DNA from: Neurospora crassa OR74A
Lineage: Eukaryota > Ascomycota > Sordariomycetes > Sordariales > Sordariaceae
Assembly: GCF_000182925.2 (NCBI RefSeq)
Contig: NC_026504.1
Location: 1,612,001-1,676,000 of the forward strand
Direction of reading: 5' to 3'
Length of the DNA: 64,000 nucleotides
Of this stretch, positions 55,290 to 64,000 are shown one piece after another. The first letter of the stretch is position 1. Each line of letters starts with the position of its first letter. Below the pieces are notes generated by a model, which was given only the letters and a program-made list of their open reading frames with translations, made no database searches and was not told where the DNA came from. Both the position numbers and the translations under genes were made by a program.

Positions 55290-56250
55290 TCCCACGATAG
55301 GAGAATCGACTTTTTTTTTTTTTTTTTTTTTTTTTTCTTGGATGGCCGTTTGTTCCTTCCTTACTGTGAAGGTATCGTGCCTCTGGATGGCGTCGACGGA
55401 ATAGATGTAGAGGAAAGCACGTTGGGGGATGACATAGTTGAAGGCCTGGTTGTCCGAAATCGCTGAATAAACGGGGGCGGGAGGCGGGAGGTGCAGGCGA
55501 CGGCTCAGCAAACGTAGATTATGGAACTGGAAAGAACGCTCAGTAGGGGTTTTCATTAAACCATGACCCATCTCGACATCGTCGGTACTTGTATCATAGT
55601 AGTCCATTTCATGTATCCGTTTCGCTACTGACTGTACCGCCGATGGTGGTCAAAAATGGAAATATTGCCTGAGATTTCTTATGTGATATGAGTGTAATTG
55701 ATCCCGTCGTCCTCGGGTCTGGCTTCCGCTGCAAACCAGCGCATCAATTCCAACCCGTCTGTGATGACTCCGTGGCGTTCTCATTCACCGGCGCGACAAC
55801 CAAATCTCCTTCGTCCTTTCCTTCCCATATAGATATGCCATGTCGTGGGGGTTTGAGGCGGCTTCGAGATTGAAAGGCAATGGGAAGACGCGCTGGAGCG
55901 GGGCGCTCGAGAGGAAGAGCGAAGGATCGACAATCGACAACGAGCATCTTCGGTATGTAGACGTAGGTTGGATCATCGCCGCGGACATTCGGTTTGATCA
56001 AGATGACCTTCCTTGATGTGTTGTGATATTTCGAGTATTACATGCAAGGCTGATGTAAATAGTTTGAAGTGACTTTTGGAAGATGATAATGATTTCAAAT
56101 ATTGGCTGCCGAGATGCATTGCCGCACAGACAAAGGGCTTGCCAGTAGAGACTCGATGAGTGTTTCCTGTACCTGGAGTTAGCAATACCCAACGACATGA
56201 GCTGCATGATGCATGACTGAGATTGTTTACCTAGGTCATATGACAATGTA
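55290..56250 (-). pseudogene. Possible remains or unresolved exons of an unrecognised gene
   Basis: Three minus-strand pieces look more protein-like than their surroundings. About 56185-56025 reads GNTHRVSTGKPFVCAAMHLG, then KSHFKLFTSALHVILEISQH. At about 56013 an AG acceptor leads into VILIKPNVRGDDPTYVYIPK, then MLVVDCRSFALPLERPAPAR, to 55744. Finally 55607-55352 has an ATG-started piece, MDYYDTSTDDVEMGHGLMKT, ending at a GTAAGG donor beside a 26-base homopolymer. I could not join them into one model with good signals and recognise no family. It may be a spliced unknown gene, or a decayed one. Confidence 0.25.
55311..55336. repeat. T26 homopolymer
   Basis: Twenty-six consecutive T on the plus strand. 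Confidence 0.95.
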
Positions 56251-56617
56251 GCTATTTTGTCGTAAGGTACACTAGGGCGGAAGCATTCGTAGAATCCTCA
56301 TCGAGACATCATCAACAATCGCCGGGACATCAGTATGACTGCTCTTGATCAAGAAACCTAACTTCGGTCCATGGGTGTGTAAAGAAAAGACACCAAAGGC
56401 ACAAAAAGCACAAAGGGAACGGATTAAGAATCTGTTCAGAGCTCCACGGAGTAATGTCAATGGTTTCAAGTTGCATTGTGTATGCTTTCCATCATTTTCT
56501 TTCCTGGATGCCTCTACCCTTCCTCGGCCAGCTTCTCATCAACTTTCTTCAAGACAACGTCGACGCCCAGCAATGGCTTCTTACCTACCACTACCGTTAT
56601 CTTAGCGCTGGAGTTGA

Positions 56618-58157
56618 CTATCGACGAAAGAACCGCGTCCAAAGCCATCCCTTATTCTCAGGCACCGGCTTGCTGTTCTCGCTCTTCTGGACGGCGGTCC
56701 ATCTATCCCAAAGGTAATCCCCCTCCAACCACAATGCTCTTGCAAAGTAATCTGTCATGAGGTCATTCGGCGACAAGGCATCATAACAGTTCAAGAAGTT
56801 TGTTCGGAGCTCCATGTCAATCGACCTAACATCGCCCACTTCTGCCAGGTGTCCAGAGAGGACATATGTTACATCATCAATCTCTCGCTTGGTGGAAGAA
56901 CTCTTGATCATGCAAAGTTTGTCATGCAAGAGGTATCCAAGCTTCAGGCAGTGGTATTGCTTCTCGGATGAGAGGGGCGACGAAACGAGATCCCTTTCCT
57001 GTTCAAACTTCTCGAGTACTGGCAGAAGGCTTTGATCAAGGTTTGTGTCGAGTGAGTGCTCATGGCCAACAAACCGGAGATCGACTCGTACCCAATGCGC
57101 AGCGTTGTCGTCGTTATCGAGATCACCGACTTGCACAAAAAGGGTCTTGCGTGTCATATCTTTGACACCTGACAGAAACACCGAGGGCCGAAGGATCCTG
57201 TCAGGAGGCAGTGAGCGACAAACCCAAATCAGAAAAAAAAGGGGGAAAAAAAAAAAGAGGTGTGGGCGTGAATTGAACGTAGGACGTGAGACAACTGGAA
57301 AGGAGTAGTAGAGCCTTATTTGCGTAGCCGGAAGACGCCAGCTGTAACACTAGCTGTCAGACGAGCTTCCTAGTACCATGTCCTAGTCCACATGGTACTA
57401 GAAGGCAGTTCACCCGCTCGTGACAGGTGACAACTCCCCAGAGCCTAGGCATTGCCAGGGCGGGGGGACGTCTGACAGCCCCTACGGTCGGGTTGAGAGG
57501 TGTGATGCGTCCACCACGCCGCTCGACCACGAGCCCACTGGATTGTTGAGAACCTGGTCCGAACCCATGACTTATCAACCAGCCTTGGCAGTAAAGATGG
57601 GACGAAAAGGGGTGGCTGATGCCTACCTCAGTTCGTCCTTAAAGACGGTGAGCCATGCGCTCTCGTCAGTGTTGAGCATGGATAACGGGACTGCCAAATC
57701 AATATTGTGACGAACACCCTGCTTTCCCCGAAGTTGGAGAGAGAAGCCTCCCATGACGGCGTAAGGGATATTTTCCTTATCGAGGATGTCCGTGACAATG
57801 TCCAGCGCAGCGACTAACTGGCTTGTTGTTGCACCCTTGCTGGATGAGTTGAGTATCTCCCACTCATGGCTACCACAGTACTCCCCTGGTCTCAAGGGAA
57901 GTGGTCGGTCAAAGTAGTCTTCGATAATGACAAGACTGCTTTCGGTAGACGCACTAGCATCACTGTCCTCCGGGAATTTAATGAAAGGGCTGTTCTGCGG
58001 AGACACAATACCAAGACTACGTTCGGTAGACTTCATCTTTTTTCCAAATTGCCAGAGGGTTGTCTTGAATCCAGTGATAGTGTTCCCGATTAAGGTGTTT
58101 GTGATAACGTCGCCGTACGCAGATGTCCATTCCTTCGGGGACAGGAACAAGAATAAC
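56618..58157 (-). CDS. Nucleotidyltransferase-fold protein with altered catalytic motif (5' end unresolved)
   Basis: Two clear exons, 58157-57627 and 57197-56618, give about 370 residues. The upstream exon(s) with the start codon are not resolved: 58157 follows a good branch/acceptor (GCTAATACTCTAG), and the ATG-started frame at 58348-58166 is a candidate first exon without a matching donor phase. The core is ALDIVTDILDKENIPYAVMG followed by GFSLQLRGKQGVRHNIDLAV. This resembles the nucleotidyltransferase fold found in many fungal proteins, where GG is followed by a D-x-D pair. Here the position expected to be the first Asp is Asn (HNID instead of HDID). The second exon contains AHWVRVDLRFVGHEHSLDTN and LKLGYLLHDKLCMIKSSSTKRE, consistent with the rest of the fold. 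Activity is therefore doubtful. The intron is 429 bp. Confidence 0.6.
57198..57626 (-). other. 429-bp intron with nested inverted repeats
   Basis: Donor GTAGGC, acceptor CTGACAG after a pyrimidine-rich tract. It contains an imperfect 16-bp-arm hairpin (57365-57406) nested inside a perfect 10-bp inverted repeat (CTGTCAGACG at 57354-57363, CGTCTGACAG at 57469-57478). Confidence 0.7.
57354..57478. repeat. Nested inverted repeat, candidate MITE-like insertion
   Basis: Outer 10-bp arms (57354-57363 and 57469-57478) are perfect. Inside lies CTAGTACCATG (57370-57380), a 10-nt loop and CATGGTACTAG (57391-57401). Extending the inner arms to 16 bp adds two mismatches, both C/T differences. It lies wholly inside an intron. 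Confidence 0.6.
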
Positions 58158-58969
58158 CTAGAGTATTAGCATATTCTTATGCTAGATGGTCGCTCGTATC
58201 TGGGATAGTCATCGTTGACCTCGTCTCTATCATGAGTAGGTCTCTCGACTAATAGGTGCTGAACGAGAACACATGGTTCGATGCTCTTGATTAACCATTG
58301 ACGCTGTCCACCATGGATGGTATTCATGCTTGTGATAGGATGAGACATTAAACTGTCTAGATCTTCTCCACGGCTTGAAAACGTTCAGTTATCCACTGCA
58401 TAGATCGATGTCTTCCGTTGTTCAAGTCGTGTTTACCTTCCTGTTTTTCACCCTGTTAGCTCAGGGGTTCCCTCAAAGAGCGTCCGGCGGAGCTGCACTA
58501 ACACTTACACCAGAAAGAAGCTGCCAGGTGCCGGTGGATCTTGCACCAGGTAGACACTGGAAAAAGGTCCCACAATGACCACACAATTGACCAATCACGA
58601 ATATCGGATGCTTGTCCGCTCAATCGTTGCCGAAGAAGGGACGTTCCCAGCACGCCGCCAATTCCAACGTCAACTCGTCGACCAACCTCAACTTCTACTC
58701 TGTGAGGTTTGCCACGAGCATCACCAACCTCGACGGTAGCCATCCCGACCCATCTACATGCGTAGTATCGAGGAAGCTCATGTTCCTTTTCATTGTCTCA
58801 AAGGGGAAACCGACTATAGCTGCCCGTCTCTATCAATTCCAGGCCATTGCCACTGACGCACATCCGCGCACATCACGCTCGCTCCCGGTTGGCAATCCCA
58901 TATCGTCCGTTTTACAAGCCATTTCAATCAAGGAGGGAGAAGAAAAATCCTGCCGTCTGCAAGAATACC
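58158..58969. other. Divergent region before hnt3
   Basis: About 0.8 kb. It may hold the unresolved first exon of the nucleotidyltransferase-like gene (58348-58166 minus is an open ATG frame) and the hnt3 promoter. Confidence 0.4.
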
Positions 58970-59869
58970 ATGGCCGAAGCTGCCGAAGACCCACAGGACT
59001 TTGCCAATTCCCCGACTGCACCGAGCAGTCACCTGCATGAAATATCCTCCGGATCTCAAGGCAAGAAGCGTAATGCCTTTGCTGAGCTGATGGCGCCCAA
59101 GCCCAAGGCAGCCAGGCCAGACGCTTCCTCGAGTCGGTCACCAGCCGGCGTTCCTTCCCCTACGCACAAGAGAACCAAGAATTCGGGAGGTAAAACAACA
59201 ACAAGGTCAAAATGGAGCGGTGCCTTGCTTGAGTACATAGACCATCCCGACCACTTTCCCCAGCAGGTTATTCGCGTGACGGAAAAGACGGTGCTAATCC
59301 GTGACGCCTTTCCCAAGGCCACCGTTCATCTTCTCCTCATCCCCAGGTCCCCTGATCATTACGATCTGCATCCGCTCCAAGCTTTCCAAGATAAGGACTT
59401 CCTTGCCATGATGCGAGACGAAGCTGCCAGCGCCGCCTGCCTCGCTGCTGCCGAGCTCCAGCGCAATATATCGCGCTTTTCTGTATCGAGCAAAGCACGC
59501 AATGAAGCCATGGACAAAGGCATTCCTTTCGACCAACTTCCGCAAGGCCGGGATTACCTGCCAGATATCCGTATCGGCGTGCATGCCCATCCTTCCATGG
59601 ACCATCTTCACGTGCACATCATATCGCGCGACATGCATTCAGACAAGCTCAAGCATCGGAAACACTACAACAGCTTCAACACGCCCTTTTTCATTCCTCT
59701 CGAGGATTGCCCGCTCGCCGAGGATGACGAACGACGCAACACATCCTTCCAGAATGGAAACCTGGCCAAGGGATTTGTCTGTTGGCGTTGTGGACAGGAA
59801 TTCGGCAACAAATTTGCCGAGCTCAAGAGGCATCTTGAGACCGAATTTGCGCACTGGAAATCAGAGTAA
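58970..59869 (+). CDS. hnt3: Aprataxin homologue (Hnt3), HIT-domain DNA deadenylase with C-terminal zinc finger
   Basis: Single exon, 299 residues, from MAEAAEDPQDF; the frame is open upstream but without a better ATG. A disordered N-terminal ~80 residues includes the basic segment THKRTKNSGGKTTTRSKW. The HIT domain has AFPKATVHLLLIPRSPDHYD and the catalytic triad motif HPSMDHLHVHIISRD (H212, H214, H216). The C-terminus, FVCWRCGQEFGNKFAELKRH, is the aprataxin-type zinc-binding module (C271, C274, H288 and a downstream H or E). Aprataxins remove AMP from 5'-adenylated DNA ends left by abortive ligation, a nuclear repair function. Fungal versions lack the FHA domain of the human protein, as here. 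All catalytic residues are intact. Confidence 0.94.
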   Translation: MAEAAEDPQDFANSPTAPSSHLHEISSGSQGKKRNAFAELMAPKPKAARPDASSSRSPAGVPSPTHKRTKNSGGKTTTRSKWSGALLEYIDHPDHFPQQVIRVTEKTVLIRDAFPKATVHLLLIPRSPDHYDLHPLQAFQDKDFLAMMRDEAASAACLAAAELQRNISRFSVSSKARNEAMDKGIPFDQLPQGRDYLPDIRIGVHAHPSMDHLHVHIISRDMHSDKLKHRKHYNSFNTPFFIPLEDCPLAEDDERRNTSFQNGNLAKGFVCWRCGQEFGNKFAELKRHLETEFAHWKSE

Positions 59870-60971
59870 CCTCTAGGCTGGGATAGGAAACCCAGATTTA
59901 TGTGGTTCTGACCGCACCAAAACGGGAGCTCTGCGTATTCTGCGTCGATACGAAGCACTTCGAGCATGCAAGGTGTGCCGTGGTGCAGTACCTCGGCTGG
60001 CCATGCGTCACCACTGCTTGTTTCTTTTCGCCCGAGAGAGTTGGGGTCGCGCAGTTGGAGGACATGTCCCCACAACAAAAACGAGACAAGACACTGACAA
60101 AAACCTCCATCATCGACTGTTCCCCGCATCGGGTAGTTACGCCAACCCAACTAATTGTGATGTGTGAATATACCAAAAGAAGGAGTTGGGGCCACCGATG
60201 GGCACTTTACTGTTTCCGGTTCCTGAAAGCCGACAGCAAGCGAGGTACTTACCCTTGTTCCCGATTGAGATGTCCAAGGTCCCTACTTACCCGCTTGCTC
60301 GGTGTTCAGGGATTTCTCTAATGCTGCTTGTTTACGTTCATGTTTACACTCTTTGACCTTCAGCGATGATGTCGACTTGATGTAGAACCGTGGACAGCAA
60401 TAGATATCTATACAAGAATGGCCAGGATTCCACTCAAAACCTTGGCCCTGCTATGGAGGCTTCCTTGTAACAGTCATACTTCGCGCACTACACCAACACT
60501 CCGACAAGCAACCGAGAAGTTGGCCTTCCTTGGCCAGAACCGTATTCGTATTCCTGTTGTCCGCCTGCGTAGAGGCGTCAAGAAGTGTCTAACCTTGGAA
60601 GTTGGCGCAGATTGGGGATCGCCGACGCTCGACAACAAGGACAGTGCTGGCATGATCAAGCTATTTGTGGGAAACAAGTGAGCACCCCTCCCCAAAATGT
60701 GGCCGCTACTCTTCAGCTTGCAGTCCGAAACTGCCTCACGCTACCCGCATGGCCCCATATGGCCTTGGATCTCACGATGTACGTACCCACATGACGCGGC
60801 TCGAGCAAGGAGTAAGAGGGAAGCAGTGAAGCTGATGTTAAAATGTCAGACTTCGCCAGTATGCCTGTTCTACAAGAGTTTGGTTCTGGCCTCTTTGCCA
60901 ACACCACATTTACTCATTTCACCTCATCGATACCGCACTTTTATGCCACGTCAAACTGTGATCCAGGAATC
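59870..60971. other. Intergenic region before the carboxylesterase
   Basis: 1.1 kb. An ATG-started 87-codon frame at 60418-60681 ends near a GTGAGC donor-like site but has no recognisable features. Otherwise nothing is supportable. Confidence 0.4.
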
Positions 60972-62848
60972 ATGAGAGTGGTTTGCTTATCCTACGTCTG
61001 GTTAGCCTCCATATTGGGCCTTGGTTTTCGAGGAGGAGTGGCACCTGCGATAGCGTCGTTCGCTTCTTGCGTGGACCAGTCTGACCTATCAGTGACAGTC
61101 CTGGGAGGCGTAGTTCACGGAATCGTCAACGAGACGGAAGATGCGTGTGTACGCCAGTTTCTGGGTATCCCTTTTGCCCAACCCCCTGTAGGAGACCTTC
61201 GCTTTGCCCCGCCACAGCCTGCTGAGCCGTTCGGTGACCTCGATGCCAAGAAGCTTCCACCAAGCTGCATCCAATACCTCTCTACAAGCCCGCCCTCCAT
61301 CTATACCCAGTACTTGAACGAGTACAATGTCCAGGGTCTCAATACCACCAGCCCTGATATCAGCGAGGATTGCCTAACTCTAAGCATTTGGGCCCCACCA
61401 ACTACTACCGACGACAGTCTCCCCGTCATCGTCTTCGTCTACGGCGGTGCCTTTAGCACAGGAGGTCAAGACGTCCCCGTCCAGATCCCCACGGACTGGG
61501 TACAGCGCACCAAAAGCCACATTGTCGTCACCTTCAACTACCGCCTCAACATCTTTGGCTTCCCCAATGCTTTGGGCATTCCCCTGGACGAGCAAAATGT
61601 CGGCCTCCTCGACCAAAGACTCGCCGTAGAATGGGTCCAAGACAACATCGAGGCCTTTGGTGGTGACCCGACACGCATCACCCTCTGGGGCCAAAGTGCC
61701 GGTGCCGTGTCCGCGGGTTACTTCCAATACGCCTATCCTACGGACCCAATCGTGAACGCGGTGATCATGGACTCCGGCAGCGAGCTGACACCGGTCGCTC
61801 AAAACCTCGACTTTGCCCATTTTGGTTTCACTCGTATCGCTGGCCAGGTGGGTTGCGGCAACCTCACGGCGGCAGAGGAGCTGGCGTGTATGCGCTCTGA
61901 CAGTGTCACGGCAGAAGCCATCAACAAGGCTGTGCAGACTACCAATGAGGCGGCAGGGACGGACATTACCAAGTACGTCTTTTTTACGCCGGTGGTGAAT
62001 AATAGAACGGTGTTCCCGGATTATACGGCCAAGTCGTTGGCAGGGGAGGTTGCCAATGTTGTAAGTTGTTCCCTCCCCGTTGAAAGATCATGTTTCCAGA
62101 CAAGTACATAGACGATGGATAAGAGACTAAAAACTGGACTTGTTTCAGCCCACAATTCTCGGCAGTAATGCCCAGGACGGCCTCGCTTTCGTCATCCTCA
62201 GCACTGCCGTCAACCAAACCGAAGTTTTCGAAGCGACACTAGATCTCTTCTTTTGCCCAGCCTTCAAAGCGGCTACGTAAGCTATCCATGGCACACCACT
62301 TCTCACCCCTTTACCTCAATATCCAACACCCAACTCTCAGCCCGGCCCAGCCCAGCCCAGCCCAGAATCTACTCTAACCTCTCCCCACACACAGCAACCG
62401 CCTCCTAGCCTCAGTCCCCGTCTTCCGCTACGAATACTTTGGCAACTTCACCGACGTCTCGCCCCTCCCCTTCCTAGGCGCCTACCACGGCGCCGAACTC
62501 CCCCTCATCTTCGGCACTTACGACATCTTTGCTGAAACTTCGACCCAGTCGCCGCCGCCGGACAAAAAGCTGGAAGTTGCCACGAGCCGTACAATTCAGA
62601 ATGATTGGGTGGCTATTGCAGCCGACGGGGCAGCTGGTCTGGAGGAGAGAGGATGGCCTCTATATTCGAGTGTGGAGGAGGGGTTGATTAGAACCTATGG
62701 GGTCGCTGCGCCGGTTGAGTCGACGGAGGATGGATGGGGTGCAGGGGGCGCAGGGGGCATTGGTGGTGTACCGGCTGGGGTGGCGGATGCGAGGAGGATT
62801 GAGGCGTTGTGTCCGGCGATTTGGCAGCCGGCGGAAGTGTCGGAGTGA
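60972..62848 (+). CDS. Secreted type-B carboxylesterase (cholinesterase/lipase family)
   Basis: Three exons (60972-62060, 62149-62276, 62395-62848) encode 556 residues. I start at MRVVCLSYVWLASILGLGFR, a good signal peptide; an in-frame ATG at 60843 would bury it. Family signatures in order: FLGIPFAQPPVGDLRFAPPQ, SEDCLTLSIWAP, the oxyanion region VFVYGGAFSTGG, the nucleophile elbow TLWGQSAGAVS (serine in GQSAG), and the catalytic-histidine region GAYHGAELPLIFG. Several N-glycosylation sequons are present (NETE, NTTS, NLTA, NFTD). The enzyme is predicted to hydrolyse esters outside the cell; the substrate is unknown. Intron 1 is 88 bp; intron 2 is 118 bp and contains tandem CCCAG units (62345-62365). 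The Gly-rich stretch GWGAGGAGGIGGVPAG near the C-terminus is unusual for the family and is likely a surface loop. Confidence 0.92.
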
Positions 62849-63551
62849 GGGGGTGAGAGGGATGAGAATAATATAATGTGGTAGGGACAACTAGACTAAG
62901 GGATGGGTGGGAGGGCATAATTCGAATGATTGGGGAGCAAATCATCAAGAAAGGGTCACGGACACCGTTGCAAATAGGTCCGTTTAAAGCATAACCATTA
63001 TAGGGCATTTTGCGTTTGACACCGCTACAGACTTGGAGCAGATACATGACACAGCGGTAAAACAGATAATCATAATCAGAATACTCACCAAGCCCTCCAC
63101 GTCCTTCCATCTTCACCGGATCATATAACCCTTCAGGGCCCGCCCTGTACAAGTATATAAACCCGTCGACCACCACGCGAACACGGGTCCAACCACCTTA
63201 AAATGCCCGCTCCCGCTTCCCTTGGAGCAATGTTGCGTGTGAGGTGATAACAGGAGGATTGATGAAAGGAAAATACAAAGCGGTCTGTATTTCAGTTGTG
63301 CCTGCCGCCAATGTACATTCACCCAATTAGAACAGTTGCGCCGTGTTTCAAATTGCCTGCCCTATGTCCTTAGGTAATTATGTAACACAGAAGGATCATT
63401 TGGGCGTTGTTTGCCTAGTGACATATTGATGCCCAATTGGGAAGGGAGGCCTAACGGGGGTGTAGGAAGGAGCATCTTTCTCTGAACTCCGACCGCGCTC
63501 TTCCAACGTCAGTCTTGTGTCAAGGCACTTTCCTTCTTCGTGGAATCAGAC
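62849..63551. other. Intergenic region with a TATA box
   Basis: 0.7 kb without a gene. TATATAAAC at 63153-63161 on the plus strand lies about 0.39 kb before the ATG at 63552 and may be its promoter. Confidence 0.45.
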
Positions 63552-64000
63552 ATGAAGACAACCGCCGACTCGCTCTACCGACAGCTCCAACTGACCACGC
63601 CCAGAATTACGAGTCTCATCCAAAACGTCCACCATGAGATCTCGTGTCTTGACTCATTCTCCGAGATCCGCCAACGTTTCACCCACACCGTCTTTGTGCG
63701 CCTCTCCGACCTGGACCGCTACCTCGTCCAGGCTGTCCTCCTCACTCCCAGCCCCTACATTGACTTGTCCAAAGACAACGAACAAGAAACTGATGAGGTC
63801 AGCCGTCTTTTGTTTCTCAGGTGGTCATGGGCTGATGCGGTTCTCCGCAATGTCCTTGCCCGCCTGCTTGGTTTCGTTGACCACAACAATCCAGGGTGTG
63901 TTAGCGCCGATACTGGACAAGTTGATGCTCTTGCTGAAGAACTCAGCGTACGCCATGATGGGAAGTTCCCTGGTGATAGACGCGCGAGGAGAGTGGAGCG
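63552..64000 (+). CDS. Unrecognised gene, 5' part (cut by the window edge)
   Basis: An ATG-started frame, MKTTADSLYRQLQLTTPRIT, stays open to the window end (149 codons), with a clean leader and fungal codon use. The translated part is helical in character: SLIQNVHHEISCLDSFSEIR, VFVRLSDLDRYLVQAVLLTP and LRNVLARLLGFVDHNNPG. I recognise no domain. Internal introns cannot be judged from this piece; a CTCAG|GTGGTC site near 63818 could be spliced. Confidence 0.6.
   Translation, partial: MKTTADSLYRQLQLTTPRITSLIQNVHHEISCLDSFSEIRQRFTHTVFVRLSDLDRYLVQAVLLTPSPYIDLSKDNEQETDEVSRLLFLRWSWADAVLRNVLARLLGFVDHNNPGCVSADTGQVDALAEELSVRHDGKFPGDRRARRVE

Noticed and set aside
57265-57285. GTTCAATTC on the minus strand resembling a tRNA T-loop, followed by a T-run
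   Set aside because: The flanking bases do not pair as a T-stem and no acceptor stem forms; it lies inside an intron.
60418-60681. 87-codon ATG-started frame upstream of the carboxylesterase
   Set aside because: No motif and no supported downstream exon; could be chance.
1-64000. Transposons, viral relics, CRISPR arrays, biosynthetic gene cluster
   Set aside because: No reverse transcriptase, transposase, integrase or capsid motifs, no long terminal repeats, and no polyketide/peptide synthetase or clustered pathway enzymes were seen in the translated frames.

Overview
The window reads as chromosomal DNA of a filamentous ascomycete, most likely a member of the Sordariales close to Neurospora or Sordaria. 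Genes are monocistronic. Introns are mostly 55-130 bp with GTACGT/GTAAGT/GTATGT donors and CTAAC-like branch sites. A single 5S rRNA gene stands alone among protein genes, as in Neurospora, and microsatellites and long poly-T tracts sit in the intergenic DNA. I see no recognisable transposon, viral relic, CRISPR array or clear tRNA, and no obvious RIP-degraded AT-rich block.

Left part (1-17.4 kb): a gene-free stretch, then ALG3 (lipid-linked oligosaccharide mannosyltransferase) tail-to-tail with an eIF1A-like RNA-binding protein. Next come a HAD-family phosphatase, a small secreted protein, a thioredoxin with a mitochondrial-type presequence, a large membrane protein with a glycosylated ectodomain, a peroxisomal D-amino-acid oxidase ending in SKL, and a mitochondrial 3-hydroxyisobutyrate dehydrogenase.

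Middle (18.8-36.9 kb): a Bqt4-like inner nuclear membrane protein with an APSES/KilA-N-type domain, Rho GDP-dissociation inhibitor, the PP2A-family phosphatase Ppg1, a CCHC zinc-knuckle/RS-domain RNA-binding protein with a 13-nt last coding exon, and a conserved, mostly disordered 814-residue protein. Promoter regions here are long (2-3 kb).

Right part (36.9-64 kb): an 8.6-kb stretch without a supportable protein gene carries the 5S rRNA gene on the minus strand. It is followed by the kinetochore protein Nuf2, an unrecognised protein possibly of RecA-like fold, the AP-3 beta adaptin, a small membrane protein, weak remains of an unrecognised gene, a nucleotidyltransferase-fold protein with an altered catalytic motif and a 429-bp intron containing nested inverted repeats, the aprataxin homologue Hnt3, a secreted type-B carboxylesterase, and the start of an unrecognised gene cut by the right edge.

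The genes are mostly housekeeping (glycosylation, translation, trafficking, kinetochore, DNA repair, signalling, amino-acid catabolism) and do not form a pathway cluster. I found no convincing new multi-gene system. The most useful second looks are the lone 5S gene in the 8.6-kb gap, the altered nucleotidyltransferase with its odd intron, and the unrecognised gene at 47.3-48.3 kb. Exon boundaries were derived by hand from splice signals and reading-frame continuity. Protein identities rest on recognised motifs and remembered family sequences, not on a database search.
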